The translations under genes were made by a program, and so were the position numbers. This document shows, piece by piece, positions 46,228 to 57,594 of a stretch of 64,000 nucleotides of DNA. The notes under the pieces are model-generated. The model was not told where the DNA came from and did not search any database. It saw only the letters and a list, made by a program, of their open reading frames with translations. Each line of letters opens with the position of its first letter. The stretch's first letter is position 1. This DNA is from Halomonas alkaliantarctica (GTDB lineage: Bacteria > Pseudomonadota > Gammaproteobacteria > Pseudomonadales > Halomonadaceae). The stretch is from contig NZ_CP122961.1 in NCBI RefSeq assembly GCF_029854215.1, forward strand, positions 4,154,001-4,218,000. The letters run 5' to 3'.

Positions 46228-46698
46228 TTACAGTTCAGCAGCAAGCTCATCGAGTAACTTGCGATGGGCTTGTTCGTCGACCGACGCTTCAAGAACACGC
46301 TCGGCACCCATAACGGCGAGAGAAGAGACCTGGGCACGAAGTTCATCCTTAGCGCGATTCACTTCTTGCTCAATCTCGGAACGTGCACTCGCTACTAGGC
46401 GTTCGCCTTCGGCGCGGGCCTGTTCACGGGCTTCTTCAACTATCTGGGCAGAGCGTTTGTTGGCCTGCTCAAGAATTTGAGAAGCTTGCTCCTTGCTTTC
46501 GCGCAGCATCTGTTCCGCCCGCTCTTGAGCAAGCTCAAGATCACGGTTAGCGCGGCTGGCTGCATCCAAGCCATCAGCAATTTTCTTCTGACGCTCATGA
46601 AGCGCGTTGCTGATCGGAGGCCACACATACTTTATGCAAAACCAGACAAAGATCGCGAAGGCGATCGTCTGCCCGATTAGCGTCATGTTGATATTCAC
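46228..46698 (-). CDS. atpF: F-type ATP synthase b subunit
   Basis: A 156-residue stator subunit: one N-terminal membrane helix ([24 protein letters not shown]) and a long charged coiled coil rich in Glu, Arg and Ala to the C-terminus. Length equals E. coli AtpF (156). Confidence 0.97.
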   Translation of the reverse strand: MNINMTLIGQTIAFAIFVWFCIKYVWPPISNALHERQKKIADGLDAASRANRDLELAQERAEQMLRESKEQASQILEQANKRSAQIVEEAREQARAEGERLVASARSEIEQEVNRAKDELRAQVSSLAVMGAERVLEASVDEQAHRKLLDELAAEL

Positions 46699-46774
46699 AG
46701 GGATGTACCTCTGACAAGTTCGTGGCGACCGGAGTGAAACAAAACCGAGCGTTCAACGCCCGGCTGAGCTGTCA

Positions 46775-47020
<246 letters not shown>

Positions 47021-47069
47021 TCAAGTTAAAGCTTGAGGGTTGAGGTTAAGGGTTAAAACAATGCTCGGG

Positions 47070-47909
<840 letters not shown>

Positions 47910-47929
47910 TCAATCAGTTGTGCAATTTT

Positions 47930-48322
47930 CTAGGCATTCGCGTTTTTTGGCATTAACCAAGGTGTAAGCCAATGCGTTAGAACAATCGCAACATAAGCAT
48001 AAAAAAAGAAAGTAGGGTTTGAGGGGGGCGCTATCACGAACACTGCAATAAACAGTGCCACCGTCAAACCAAACTTGCCTGCCTCGGCGCGAAACAGTCT
48101 CATCGCAGCTTTTGAAGGACTGCTTGCACGCAAAACCCCCATTCGCTTGATAAAAAAGGCGTGAGGTAATAAAGCTACCAGCGCTCCTTTAAAAACCGAT
48201 GACACGCCTTCCAAATCGGCGACTAGATAGGCGGTCAGCATACCTATAACCGTCATTATCAGCTGTGCGAGCGTGAGTCGAACGATGTAGGCTTTTCGAC
48301 GCTGGGTTTCGTATCGCTGCAT
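47930..48322 (-). CDS. atpI: ATP synthase protein I
   Basis: A 130-residue membrane protein with about four helices (LTLAQLIMTVIGMLTAYLVA, GVSSVFKGALVALLPHAFF, FGLTVALFIAVFVI, FYAYVAIVLTHWL). AtpI assists c-ring assembly and is the first gene of the operon. The 205-base gap upstream (48323-48527) probably contains the operon promoter; no clear -35/-10 pair could be chosen. Confidence 0.92.
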   Translation of the reverse strand: MQRYETQRRKAYIVRLTLAQLIMTVIGMLTAYLVADLEGVSSVFKGALVALLPHAFFIKRMGVLRASSPSKAAMRLFRAEAGKFGLTVALFIAVFVIAPPSNPTFFFYAYVAIVLTHWLTPWLMPKNANA

Positions 48323-48527
48323 ACCGGCCCAGCCTCACTGATAAAAACCAATACCTCGACAAGCTAATAGCTAGACAAACCAAGGCAACCTGCACAAATC
48401 TTGCGCGATTATAGGGAAGCGCTATCACACCTTCAACCGAAGTCGCACCGATTTTGCCCGTTTAAGGGCTTATTTGCGACCAAAGGGGGAAAACGTGCGC
48501 GCTTCTTACGCTGTTTTGAATAGCCTG

Positions 48528-49457
48528 CTATTTAATGTGATTTAAGATGCCGTCCAATTCTTCGAGGCTGGTATAGCGTATCGTTAACTTACCTTTGCCT
48601 TTTTGACCATGATCAATGGAGACAGGTGCACCGAGCAGTTCGCCAAGATGGGTTTCAAGCTTGGCTACATCGGGCTGTTTGCTTTGCCGGCTAGACGTTT
48701 TGATTGACGTTTGGCTGGTTTGGACTTTTTTCACCAGGGCTTCGGTGGCCCGCACTGTCATATCGTTATTGACCACCTCATGAGCCACCTGCCGCTGCTG
48801 GGTACTGTTCAGCGTCAGCAACGCTCTTGCGTGGCCCATATCCAGGTCACCCCGTTCGAGGAGGGTTTGCACTTCCGGATCTAGCGCCAGCAGACGTAAC
48901 AGGTTGGCCACCTGGGTGCGCGACTTACCCACTGCGTCGGCAATCTGCTGCTGGGTAAGCTCAAACTCATCGCCCAGGCGCTTGAGCGCCATGGCTTCTT
49001 CGATGGCGTTGAGGTTTTCACGCTGAATGTTTTCAATCAGCGCTAGTGCCAGGGCAACTTCATCGCTCACTTCCCGGATTACTGCCGGAATGACGTCCAG
49101 CTCGGCAAGTTGGGCTGCCCGCCAGCGGCGCTCACCGGCAATAATTTCGTAGCGATCCACGCCGATTGGGCGCACGACGATGGGCTGCATCACGCCCTGT
49201 GCGCGAATGGAGTCTGCCAGCTCTTCTAACGCTTCGGGCTGAATATCCCGGCGCGGCTGATATTTACCCCGTGTTAATTGCCCTAACGGCAGGCGCTCAA
49301 GGCGATCCTCGGTAACATCGGCAGCCGCGGCGGTGTGCGCTGCGTCAGTAAGCTCCAACGGAGTGCCGCTACCGGCAAGTTCTAAGCTGTCACGGCGACG
49401 GGCACCGGCACCAATCAGGGCATCCAGGCCACGTCCCAGCGCGGGTTTACGCGTCAT
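48528..49457 (-). CDS. parB: Chromosome-partitioning protein ParB
   Basis: A 309-residue centromere-binding CTPase: RKPALGRGLDALIG at the N-terminus, the CTP-binding region with PLGQLTRGKYQPRRDI and EIIAGERRWRAAQ, the ENIQRENLNAIEEAMAL box, the helix-turn-helix LTQQQIADAVGKSRTQVANLLRLL, and a C-terminal dimer domain. It is co-directional with parA (15-base gap). No canonical parS site (TGTTTCACGTGAAACA) was found inside this window. Confidence 0.97.
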   Translation of the reverse strand: MTRKPALGRGLDALIGAGARRRDSLELAGSGTPLELTDAAHTAAAADVTEDRLERLPLGQLTRGKYQPRRDIQPEALEELADSIRAQGVMQPIVVRPIGVDRYEIIAGERRWRAAQLAELDVIPAVIREVSDEVALALALIENIQRENLNAIEEAMALKRLGDEFELTQQQIADAVGKSRTQVANLLRLLALDPEVQTLLERGDLDMGHARALLTLNSTQQRQVAHEVVNNDMTVRATEALVKKVQTSQTSIKTSSRQSKQPDVAKLETHLGELLGAPVSIDHGQKGKGKLTIRYTSLEELDGILNHIK

Positions 49458-49472
49458 TCGCTTTTCCTCATT

Positions 49473-50240
49473 TTATAACGCTAGGCGACGAATCATCTCT
49501 TTCGCCAACACACGATAGGCCTGGCTACCCCGGGAAAACCGGGCATATTGCGTAACGGGTAACCCGTGGCTCGGCGCTTCGGCAACTTTTACGTTGCGAG
49601 GAATGGTCGTTTTCAACAGCATGTCGCCAAAATAGTCTCGCAACTGCTTATCCACTTCCCGCGTTAGGCTGGTGCGCTTGTCGTACATAGTGCGCAAAAT
49701 GCCCGCAATGGCCAGATCAGGATTCACATTTTGCTTAATCTGCTCAACGGTATCGAGCAGGGCCGACAGCCCCTCCAGGGCGTAGAACTCACACTGAAGA
49801 GGGATCAGCACGCTATCGGAAGCCGTTAATGCATTCACGGTTAGCATGTTCAAAGAGGGCGGGCAGTCGATCAACACTACGTCATAGGCATCCGAGACCG
49901 AAGCCAGTGCGTTGGTTAAGCAGCTCTCGCTTTTATCGCGATCCAGCAGCTCGACTTCGGCGGCGGTGAGATCACCGTTACCCGGTAGTACGTCGTACTT
50001 AACCGCCAGCTTTTTGACAATCGTATCAGCGGCCGTTGCTTCACCCAGTAGAACGTCAAGCACGCTTTTATTGAGCTCGTACTTATCGATGCCGCTGCCC
50101 ATGCTGGCATGGCCTTGGGGGTCAAGATCCACCAGCAGTACGCGACGGTCGAGCGCAGCGAGACTGGCCGCCAGGTTAACGGCCGAGGTGGTCTTGCCCA
50201 CGCCGCCTTTTTGGTTGGTCAGGGCAATGATCTGGCTCAC
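49473..50240 (-). CDS. parA: Chromosome-partitioning ATPase ParA (Soj)
   Basis: A 255-residue Walker-type ATPase. The deviant Walker A is NQKGGVGKTTSAVNLAASL, the A' motif VLLVDLDPQGHASMG, and Walker B DVVLIDCPPSLNMLTVNAL. There is no N-terminal DNA-binding domain, as in chromosomal Soj. With ParB it segregates the origin region, which fits its place near oriC. Confidence 0.97.
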   Translation of the reverse strand: MSQIIALTNQKGGVGKTTSAVNLAASLAALDRRVLLVDLDPQGHASMGSGIDKYELNKSVLDVLLGEATAADTIVKKLAVKYDVLPGNGDLTAAEVELLDRDKSESCLTNALASVSDAYDVVLIDCPPSLNMLTVNALTASDSVLIPLQCEFYALEGLSALLDTVEQIKQNVNPDLAIAGILRTMYDKRTSLTREVDKQLRDYFGDMLLKTTIPRNVKVAEAPSHGLPVTQYARFSRGSQAYRVLAKEMIRRLAL

Positions 50241-50305
50241 TTGCTCAACTCCTTCTGGGGGTCAGAATCAACGTTCAGCTTTCAATCAATATTCAGCTTT
50301 CACAT

Positions 50306-50965
50306 TTAGCTTTCAACATCCAAGATCAGCAGCTGCCGCTGGGCTGCTTCAAAGGGTACTTCCAACAAATGACGCTGGTGTAGACGTATGCCGGCAGGCA
50401 GGTCGCGCAGTTCATCATCCGCCCCAGGGCCTTTCATGGCTAACCACTGGCCATCAGTGCTGGGTAGCTGGCGGGTCAAGGTGACAAAATCGACCAAGCT
50501 GGCAAATGCCCGGGAAATCACCTGATCAAAAGCGGCGGCTTCAAACTGTTCCACCCGCGCCTGTACGGGAGTGACGTTTTCAAGCCCGAGCTCCATTACC
50601 GCCTGGCGCTGAAAGCGCACCTTTTTGCCATTGCTGTCCAGCAGTGTCACATCAAGCTGGGGGGCTAATATCGCTAATACGATACCAGGAAGTCCAGGGC
50701 CCGCGCCCACATCCAGTAGCCGCGGCCCCTGCACATAGGGCAACACAGCGGCGCTATCCAACACGTGGCGCGACACCATGTCATCCACCTCGCGTACCGC
50801 TGTGAGGTTATAAGCCCGGTTCCACTTGTGCAACAGTGCCAATAAGCCTAGCAGCTGCTGGCGTTGATGTTCGTCAACGGCGATGCCTAACTGGCTAAGC
50901 CCTTGATCCAGCCGTGGCGCAACGCTTGCAGGCAGAGTTTTCAACAGTGGGTTCAACGAACTCAT
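50306..50965 (-). CDS. rsmG: 16S rRNA (guanine(527)-N7)-methyltransferase
   Basis: A 219-residue SAM-dependent methyltransferase. Features: [29 protein letters not shown], the SAM loop [34 protein letters not shown], and [12 protein letters not shown]. The start overlaps the mnmG stop by four bases. Loss of this enzyme gives low-level streptomycin resistance in other bacteria. Confidence 0.96.
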   Translation of the reverse strand: MSSLNPLLKTLPASVAPRLDQGLSQLGIAVDEHQRQQLLGLLALLHKWNRAYNLTAVREVDDMVSRHVLDSAAVLPYVQGPRLLDVGAGPGLPGIVLAILAPQLDVTLLDSNGKKVRFQRQAVMELGLENVTPVQARVEQFEAAAFDQVISRAFASLVDFVTLTRQLPSTDGQWLAMKGPGADDELRDLPAGIRLHQRHLLEVPFEAAQRQLLILDVES

Positions 50966-52866
50966 CCGTTAACTACCTCAGCCGCTGCCACCAATCGGCG
51001 CTTTTTCAGATGCACCAGCAAAATAGAGACGGCCGCCGGGGTGACGCCTGAAATCCGCGCCGCATGGGCAAGCGTTTCTGGCCGCGCTTCAGCCAGCTTT
51101 TGGCGAATTTCGTTAGACAAGCCTTCCACTTTTAAATAATCCAGCTCCGCAGGCAGTGGCGTGGCTTCGTGGCGCTTGAGCTTATCAATCTCATGCTGCT
51201 GGCGATCGATATAGCCTTGATACTTGGCCTGAATCTGCACCTGCTCGGCGACTGCCGGGTCAGTGACCAGGGTGCCCTCGATGCCGGGTAGATTGGCCAA
51301 ATCGCTGTAATTCAATTCAGGGCGTTTAAGCAGATCACTCAGGCAATACTCGCGAGTGAGCGGTGCGCCGGTTTTTTCGGCCACTTGTTCAGCCGCTGGG
51401 CTTCCCGGTTGTATCCACAGGGTGCTTAGCCGCGCGCTCTCTTGTTCGATAGCCTCGCGTTTTTGGCTAAACGCTGCCCAGCGCGTGTCGTCGACAAGAC
51501 CTAATTTACGGCCCGCTTCGGTTAAGCGCAGATCCGCGTTGTCTTCCCGCAGCATCAAGCGATACTCCGCACGGGAAGTAAACATGCGGTAGGGCTCTTT
51601 GGTGCCCATAGTGATCAGGTCATCGACCAGCACACCGAGATAGGCTTCATCGCGGCGGGGATACCAGGCGTCCAGCTCTTGAGCGCGACGGGCAGCATTC
51701 AGGCCTGCCAGCAAACCTTGTGCACCGGCTTCTTCGTAGCCGGTGGTGCCGTTGATCTGGCCGGCAAAAAACAGGTTGTGGATAAATTTTGTTTCCAGCG
51801 AGTGTTTTAAATCCCGCGGATCAAAAAAGTCGTACTCAATCGCGTAGCCAGGCCGGGTGATATGGGCGTTTTCCAAACCTTTGATGGAGCGCACCACCTG
51901 AATCTGCACGTCAAACGGCAGCGAAGTCGAAATGCCGTTGGGGTAGAGCTCATGTGTATCCAAGCCTTCGGGTTCGATAAACACCTGGTGGCTGGATTTA
52001 TCGGCAAAGCGATGAACCTTGTCTTCAATCGATGGGCAGTAACGCGGCCCGATGCCTTCGATAACGCCGGAATACATCGGCGAGCGATCAAGGTTGGCCA
52101 GAATCAGATCGTGAGTCTGCTGATTAGTGTGAGCAATATGACAACTCACCTGCTGAGGGTGCATTTCCCGTGATCCCAGGTAGGACATAACCGGCGTTGG
52201 GCTATCGCCGGGCTGCTCTTCCAACTGTGAAAAATCCACGGTTTTGGCATCAATCCGCGGTGGTGTGCCGGTTTTTAGGCGGTCAACCCGAAACGGCAGT
52301 GCGCGCAGACGTTCGGCCAGCGCGTTGGAGGGCGGATCGCCCGCTCGGCCACCTTTGCTTTGATCCAAACCAATGTGAATCACGCCACCCAAAAATGTCC
52401 CGGTACACAGCACGACGCTGTCGGCATGAAAGCGGATGCCGGTTTCCGTGACGACGCCTCGTACGGTGTCGTTATCCACAATCAGATCGCCAGCGGCTTG
52501 CTGGAAGATCGTTAAGTTGGGCTGTTTTTCCAGCATTCCGCGGATCGCTGCCTTGTAACGGATGCGGTCAGCCTGGGCACGGGTGGCCCGAACGGCGGGC
52601 CCTTTGCTGGCATTGAGCACGCGAAACTGGATGCCGCCCAAGTCCGTAGCAAGCCCCATGGCGCCGCCCAGTGCATCGATTTCCTTGACCAAGTGACTTT
52701 TGCCGATGCCGCCGATGGCGGGATTACACGACATTTGGCCCAGAGTTTCGATGTTATGGGTGAGCAGCAGGGTCTGACAGCCCATGCGGGCAGAGGCCAG
52801 TGCGGCTTCGGTTCCCGCATGGCCACCGCCGATGACTATCACGTCAAAGCGGTCGGGGTAATTCAA
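50962..52866 (-). CDS. mnmG: tRNA uridine-5-carboxymethylaminomethyl modification enzyme MnmG (GidA)
   Basis: A 634-residue FAD-dependent enzyme that with MnmE modifies U34 of several tRNAs. It matches E. coli MnmG throughout: [23 protein letters not shown] for FAD binding, [59 protein letters not shown], and [20 protein letters not shown]. The start is TTG at 52866, preceded by GAGGTG at five bases; the N-terminus MNYPDRFDV aligns with the family. mnmE is not upstream here; the probable origin is. Confidence 0.97.
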   Translation of the reverse strand: MNYPDRFDVIVIGGGHAGTEAALASARMGCQTLLLTHNIETLGQMSCNPAIGGIGKSHLVKEIDALGGAMGLATDLGGIQFRVLNASKGPAVRATRAQADRIRYKAAIRGMLEKQPNLTIFQQAAGDLIVDNDTVRGVVTETGIRFHADSVVLCTGTFLGGVIHIGLDQSKGGRAGDPPSNALAERLRALPFRVDRLKTGTPPRIDAKTVDFSQLEEQPGDSPTPVMSYLGSREMHPQQVSCHIAHTNQQTHDLILANLDRSPMYSGVIEGIGPRYCPSIEDKVHRFADKSSHQVFIEPEGLDTHELYPNGISTSLPFDVQIQVVRSIKGLENAHITRPGYAIEYDFFDPRDLKHSLETKFIHNLFFAGQINGTTGYEEAGAQGLLAGLNAARRAQELDAWYPRRDEAYLGVLVDDLITMGTKEPYRMFTSRAEYRLMLREDNADLRLTEAGRKLGLVDDTRWAAFSQKREAIEQESARLSTLWIQPGSPAAEQVAEKTGAPLTREYCLSDLLKRPELNYSDLANLPGIEGTLVTDPAVAEQVQIQAKYQGYIDRQQHEIDKLKRHEATPLPAELDYLKVEGLSNEIRQKLAEARPETLAHAARISGVTPAAVSILLVHLKKRRLVAAAEVVNG

Positions 52867-52959
52867 GAGACACCTCGTCTTGTGCCAATTGGCACGGATG
52901 ATGTGGCCAGGCAGTCGATTCTAGACGCAGCCACCTTAGATCAATGAGGCGGCAAGTAT

Positions 52960-53400
52960 AAACCCCCTGTGGGTAACCGTCAGGTTTTTCCACACCCCGA
53001 ATCGTTAAACAGCCTCTATTAATAACAACATAAATATAAAATAAGAGAAGTTCTGTAAATGTTGTAATTACTAGTGTGGACAATTTCTGTGTATAAGCGA
53101 TTTATCCTTAATAATTTCATGCGCTTATATTGTTGACTTCTACATGCTTGAAGGCGGGAGTTCCTGGGCAGAAAGGGTGTTAAGCCTGTGGATGGAATAG
53201 TGCTTTATCCACAGATGTAATTAGGCACGGCTTATCCACCGTCCAGTACCTGGGTTGTTACCGCACCTGTGAACAACCATCACTGGGTGTGGAGCTAATG
53301 CTAAGAGACGGCCACAGTAGGCCTTAAGGTGATAAGAGCGATGAAAGTAAAAAAAGGTTATCCACAGGCAAAAAAATGGCCTGTCGTGTCGACAGGCCGG
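52960..53400. other. oriC: Probable chromosomal replication origin (oriC)
   Basis: This stretch has no gene. It holds two perfect DnaA boxes (TTATCCACA at 53205-53213 and 53358-53366) and TTATACACA on the minus strand at 53088-53096. One-mismatch boxes are at 52968-52976 (minus), 52986-52994, 53075-53083 (minus) and 53232-53240. A very A+T-rich block covers about 53000-53070, a possible unwinding element, with a second at 53100-53135. The setting next to mnmG, rsmG and parAB is the same as E. coli oriC beside gidA. dnaA itself is not in the window. Strand skew, which would be decisive, was not computed. Confidence 0.75.
53371..53398 (-). terminator. Terminator of the polar amino acid ABC operon
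   Basis: GGCCTGTCG and CGACAGGCC form a 9-bp stem with a three-base loop (53378-53398), followed on the minus strand by ATTTTTT. It lies about 60 bases after the end of the ATPase gene at 53461 and would stop transcripts before they enter oriC. Confidence 0.85.
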
Positions 53401-53460
53401 TAAAAAAGCGTTATTCAGCGTGAATTAGCGGTTATTTTAAAGCGCGAAAGGGCGTTCAAT

Positions 53461-54231
53461 TTAATGTTTAAGCACGCGCGCCAGGAAGGATTGGGTGCGT
53501 TCGTGTTGCGGCGTATCGAACAGTTTCTCTGGATGTCCCTGCTCAGTAATCTCGCCTTTATGGATAAAAATAACCCGGTCGGCGACCTCGCGGGCAAAAC
53601 CCATTTCATGGGTAACAATCACCATGGTCATGCCTTCTTTGGCTAACTCACGCATGGCATCCAGTACTTCACCGATCATTTCCGGATCAAGCGCCGATGT
53701 GGGCTCGTCGAACAGCATTAGGCGTGGTTCCATCGCCAAGGCGCGGGCCAGCGCCACACGCTGCTGTTGGCCACCTGAGAGCTGGCTAGGGTACTTATCG
53801 GCCTGATCGGCGATACCTACCCGATCAAGCAGTCGTTTGGCGTTGCTGACCGCGTCTTCACGGCTTAAGCCACGTACTTTCATCGGTGCCAGGGTGACGT
53901 TATCGATCACGCTGAGATGGGGAAAAAGGTTGAACTGCTGAAACACCATACCCACTTCGGTACGAATGGTTTGCAGCGCTTGGGTGCTCTTGCCATGGGG
54001 CAGTAGCTCGTTGCTGTCGACGACCAGACTGCCCGATTGGAACTCTTCCAAACCGTTAATACAGCGAATTAGCGTCGATTTGCCAGAGCCACTGGCACCG
54101 ATAATCACCACCACTTCACCGGGTACAATCGTTAGATCAATATCGTTGAGTACGTGCAGGCTGCCAAAGTGCTTATTGAGCTGCTGCATACGCACAATGG
54201 GTTGCGTTGCGTCGTTCATTGTCTCGCTCAT
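53461..54231 (-). CDS. Polar amino acid ABC transporter ATP-binding protein (GlnQ-like)
   Basis: A 256-residue ATPase of the polar amino acid class: Walker [34 protein letters not shown] as Q-loop region, signature [15 protein letters not shown], Walker [16 protein letters not shown], and switch [15 protein letters not shown]. It is closest in type to GlnQ and its relatives. It is the last of three genes (binding protein, permease, ATPase); the gap from the permease is 11 bases. Confidence 0.94.
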   Translation of the reverse strand: MSETMNDATQPIVRMQQLNKHFGSLHVLNDIDLTIVPGEVVVIIGASGSGKSTLIRCINGLEEFQSGSLVVDSNELLPHGKSTQALQTIRTEVGMVFQQFNLFPHLSVIDNVTLAPMKVRGLSREDAVSNAKRLLDRVGIADQADKYPSQLSGGQQQRVALARALAMEPRLMLFDEPTSALDPEMIGEVLDAMRELAKEGMTMVIVTHEMGFAREVADRVIFIHKGEITEQGHPEKLFDTPQHERTQSFLARVLKH

Positions 54232-54242
54232 TGCGCGTGTCC

Positions 54243-54914
54243 TTATTGTCCTGCCAGGCCTCTGATCTCAAGCTGGCGGAGGATGATTGATAGGGTCCAA
54301 GTGATCGCTAGATACATCAATGCGACCATGAAATAGACCTCAAGGGCCGTGAAGGTAGTGGCGATATAGATTTGCCCTTGGCGCACTAGCTCACCCACGC
54401 CAATCACCGAGAACAGGGAGGTGTCTTTGATGCTGATGATGCCCTGGTTCCCAAGGGGAGGGATCATGCGCCGAAACGCCTGGGGCCAGATAACGTAGCG
54501 AAACGCTTGAGTGCGGGAAAGACCCAGAGAGAGCGACGCTTCCCCTTGACCGCGCTCAATCGACTGGACACCGCCACGCACGATTTCAGAGATGTAAGCG
54601 CCGGAGTTAACGGCGATCGCGGCAATACCGGCGACCAGGGCGTTGATTGGCCCACCCAGCAACTGTGGTAAGCCGTAAAAAATAAATAGCACTTGGACTA
54701 GAATCGGCGTACCGCGGAACACTTCGACATAAATGATGGCCGGCCAGCGTAGCCAGCGCAGGCGGCTAATGCGTAACAGACCAAAGAATATGCCGATAAA
54801 AAACCCAATGGCCAAGCCGCCAAATGAGATAAGTAGCGTCCAGGGAATACCCGGCAGCAGGTAAGGGATAGACCCAAACGCCGCCGACCAATCAAACTGA
54901 AAATTGACGTCCAC
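54243..54914 (-). CDS. Polar amino acid ABC transporter permease (GlnP/HisM family)
   Basis: A 223-residue membrane subunit with about five helices. Family features: [39 protein letters not shown], the EAA loop [36 protein letters not shown] (conserved EAxxxLGxxxxxxxxxIxLP form), and IIKDTSL-type [17 protein letters not shown]. Start GTG at 54914 has AGGAG seven bases before it. A single permease gene suggests a homodimeric channel. Confidence 0.93.
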   Translation of the reverse strand: MDVNFQFDWSAAFGSIPYLLPGIPWTLLISFGGLAIGFFIGIFFGLLRISRLRWLRWPAIIYVEVFRGTPILVQVLFIFYGLPQLLGGPINALVAGIAAIAVNSGAYISEIVRGGVQSIERGQGEASLSLGLSRTQAFRYVIWPQAFRRMIPPLGNQGIISIKDTSLFSVIGVGELVRQGQIYIATTFTALEVYFMVALMYLAITWTLSIILRQLEIRGLAGQ

Positions 54915-54968
54915 GCGTAGACTCCTGAAACAAAAAAGCAGTTGGCAAAAAACACATAATCAACGCAG

Positions 54969-54999
54969 CAGGGCCGGGGGTTTTGGCCACCCGGCCCTG
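54969..54999 (-). other. Intercistronic hairpin between binding-protein and permease genes
   Basis: CAGGGCCGGG and CCCGGCCCTG form a G+C-rich 10-bp stem with an 11-base loop, without a T run. It lies in the 118-base gap downstream of the binding-protein gene. Such hairpins commonly protect the upstream message or reduce read-through so that the binding protein is made in excess. Confidence 0.5.
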
Positions 55000-55032
55000 T
55001 AATGGCGTTACGCTATTGTTGAGGTTTTACAC

Positions 55033-55809
55033 TCACTCTTCGCTGGGGGCTTCACCAAACCATTTGGTGTATATCTCATCGTAAGTGCCATCTTCCTTCA
55101 TCGCGGCGAGGGCTTCGTTGGTGGGTTCCACCCACTCGCTGCCTTTGTGGAAGACGATGCCGTACTGCTGGCCTTCATATAGCGGGCCAACAACCTTGGT
55201 ACGGTCTTCGCCACGGGTTTGCGAGAAGTAGGCGACGTTAGGGGCGTCATAGAGCACCGCATCAACGTTGCGGCCTAGCAGCGCCATGTACATGTCGGCA
55301 GTACCCGGGAAGGGGGTGATGTCAGCCTCTTCGCCAAGCTCTTGCTGCAGGTAGTCGTAGCTGGTGGAACCAATTTTGGTACCAACGGCTAGATCCTGAA
55401 GGTCTTCTAGCGTTTCGACACTGTCATTATCGGCACGCACAATAATGCGAAGACCGGAATCGTAGTAGGGGTCGGAGAAGTCGACAACTTCGGCACGTTC
55501 TTCCGTAATGGTGGTACCGGCAATGGCGATTTCCTGGCTACCGGTTTGCACGGCGGGAATAATGCCGGAGAACTCCATGGTCGTGAGGTTGACTTCAAAG
55601 CCTGCGCGCTCGGCGACTTCGTTGATGATATCCATATCGAAGCCGACCATTTCGCCGGTTTCTTGATCCATCATTTCGAACGGCACAAAGCTTGGATCAG
55701 TGGCCACGTTCACCGATGGCGTTTGGGCCATGGCGGCAGTGGCGCTGGCCAATCCCAGTGCAAGCGCCAGCGTTGTTTTGGTTAGGCTGAGTGGTAGTGC
55801 TACTTTCAT
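55033..55809 (-). CDS. Polar amino acid ABC transporter substrate-binding protein (GlnH-like)
   Basis: A 258-residue exported protein with signal peptide [13 protein letters not shown]...TAAMAQ. The class II binding fold shows [29 protein letters not shown] (as the PF..G..GFD motif), [42 protein letters not shown] and [12 protein letters not shown]. It is most like glutamine- or general polar-amino-acid-binding proteins; the ligand is not proven. In a halophile, glutamate or glutamine uptake would also serve osmotic balance. First gene of the operon; GGGGAA precedes ATG. Confidence 0.92.
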   Translation of the reverse strand: MKVALPLSLTKTTLALALGLASATAAMAQTPSVNVATDPSFVPFEMMDQETGEMVGFDMDIINEVAERAGFEVNLTTMEFSGIIPAVQTGSQEIAIAGTTITEERAEVVDFSDPYYDSGLRIIVRADNDSVETLEDLQDLAVGTKIGSTSYDYLQQELGEEADITPFPGTADMYMALLGRNVDAVLYDAPNVAYFSQTRGEDRTKVVGPLYEGQQYGIVFHKGSEWVEPTNEALAAMKEDGTYDEIYTKWFGEAPSEE

Positions 55810-55968
55810 AAATTTCCCCGTGCTTTATGTGGCTGGTGGCGGGTTACAAAGCGGTTTTACCGTTTGTTGCTCTTTATAAACCGTTATTTAAGCCGTTGTT
55901 GACCTATTAACCTTGGCGAGAATCCGTCAAGGCGTCAAGTCACGAGGAGCGCTGCGGGCCAACGCTGT

Positions 55969-56322
55969 TTAGACCATAAAGGAAGCGCCGCAGCCGCAGG
56001 TGGTGGTGGCGTTAGGGTTCTGAACACGAAAACGTGCGCCCGCCAGACCCTCTTCGTAGTCGACGGTGGAACCTACCAAATACTGGTAAGAGAGGGGGTC
56101 AACCACTAAGGAAGCGTTTCCAAATTCAATAACGGTGTCATCATCAGCGACGTTTTCAGCAAAATCGAAACCGTACTGAAAACCAGAACAGCCGCCACCG
56201 GTCACGTAGACCCGCAGTTTAAGGGATGGATTATTCTCTTCTGCAATCAGCGCATTAATACGTTTGCATGCGCTATCAGAGAGCAGTAGTGGAGTAGGAA
56301 CAAAGGCTTCTGCACCGCTCAT
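55969..56322 (-). CDS. erpA: Iron-sulfur cluster insertion protein ErpA
   Basis: A 117-residue A-type carrier that delivers [4Fe-4S] clusters to apoproteins, including isoprenoid enzymes. The three ligand cysteines are in [11 protein letters not shown] and CGCGASF. The sequence and length match E. coli ErpA. It lies downstream of argC on the same strand with a 103-base gap. Confidence 0.96.
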   Translation of the reverse strand: MSGAEAFVPTPLLLSDSACKRINALIAEENNPSLKLRVYVTGGGCSGFQYGFDFAENVADDDTVIEFGNASLVVDPLSYQYLVGSTVDYEEGLAGARFRVQNPNATTTCGCGASFMV

Positions 56323-56425
56323 GGGTACCTCCCGCGAGCTTAAAGAACGAATAAATCGGCATTGGGGGGTGATTATGGGTAATTCCCAGCAAATTGGTCA
56401 ACTATTGCTGGGAATTAGTGAAACC

Positions 56426-57460
56426 TTAGGGCATCAGTGCTGGTGCGGTAAGGCCGGTGTTCTCGTCAAAGCCGAACATCAGGTTGAGGTTTTGGATCGC
56501 TTGGCCGGAAGCACCTTTGACCAGGTTATCGATCACCGATAGCACGACCACGGTGTTGCCATTGCCGGGGCGATGGACGGCCAGGCGGCAGGTATTGATG
56601 CCTTTGACACTGCGCGTTTCAGGATGGCTTCCCGCTGGCATCACATCGACAAAGGGTTCGTCGGCATAGCGCTGCTCAAAGAGTGCCTGCAGATCGCCGG
56701 GGTCAGCGGTTAGCTGGCCGTAAAGGGTGGAGTGAATACCCCGAATCATCGGCGTTAGGTGCGGCACAAAGGTTAAACCCACCGTGGATTGCTGGATATC
56801 CCTAAGTCCTTGACTAATTTCCGGCAAATGGCGGTGGCCCGAGGCGCCGTAGGCCTTCATCGACTCGCTGGCTTCGGCGAGCAGTGAGCCTACTTTAGCG
56901 CCGCGGCCTGCGCCGGTAACGCCGGATTTGCAGTCAGCAATGAGTTGGCCTGGGTCGATCAAACCTGCTTCCAGAAGCGGCAGGTAGCCCAACTGAACGC
57001 TGGTGGGGTAGCAACCGGGAACCGCAATTAAACGTGCGTTTTTGATTTTCTCCCGGTGCATTTCCGGCAGCCCATATACTGCCTCTTGCAACAATTCCGG
57101 GGCGCCGTGGGCCTGTCCGTACCAGCGGCTCCACTCATCGGCATCGCGCAGCCGGAAATCGGCCGATAGATCAATCACCCGAGTGCCGTTTTCGAGTAGC
57201 TCACCGGCTAGTGCGTGAGCAACGCCATGGGGTGTGGCAAAAAATACCGCATCCAACGCGCCCAACTGTTTAGCGTCCGGCTCGCTAAACGCCAAGGTAT
57301 CGTAATGGCCGCGCAGGTTGGGGTACATATCGCACACCTTGACGCCGGTTTCCGAGCGCGAGGTAATCATGGCGACGTTAACTTGGGGGTGCTGGGCGAG
57401 TAGCCGTAGTAGTTCAACGCCGGTGTAACCTGTACCGCCCACAATGCCGACCTTAATCAC
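56426..57460 (-). CDS. argC: N-acetyl-gamma-glutamyl-phosphate reductase
   Basis: A 344-residue NADPH-dependent enzyme of arginine synthesis. Features: [22 protein letters not shown] for nucleotide binding, [18 protein letters not shown], the catalytic Cys in [26 protein letters not shown], and [11 protein letters not shown]. Start GTG at 57460, with GGAG seven bases upstream. Length is typical of the common ArgC type. Confidence 0.96.
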   Translation of the reverse strand: MIKVGIVGGTGYTGVELLRLLAQHPQVNVAMITSRSETGVKVCDMYPNLRGHYDTLAFSEPDAKQLGALDAVFFATPHGVAHALAGELLENGTRVIDLSADFRLRDADEWSRWYGQAHGAPELLQEAVYGLPEMHREKIKNARLIAVPGCYPTSVQLGYLPLLEAGLIDPGQLIADCKSGVTGAGRGAKVGSLLAEASESMKAYGASGHRHLPEISQGLRDIQQSTVGLTFVPHLTPMIRGIHSTLYGQLTADPGDLQALFEQRYADEPFVDVMPAGSHPETRSVKGINTCRLAVHRPGNGNTVVVLSVIDNLVKGASGQAIQNLNLMFGFDENTGLTAPALMP

Positions 57461-57594
57461 AAATCACTCCTTACGGATGCCGCTGAGTAGAAAACCAAAT
57501 TCGCTATTAACTTAAGCATAGGACACCAAGCTGTTTAAGCGTATCCAGCTATGATACACAAGAGTGTATCGATACAAGAGCAAGGAAGGTCGCT

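Noticed and set aside
48323-53460. parS centromere sites near parAB
   Set aside because: No TGTTTCACGTGAAACA-like palindrome was seen in this region; sites may lie outside the window.
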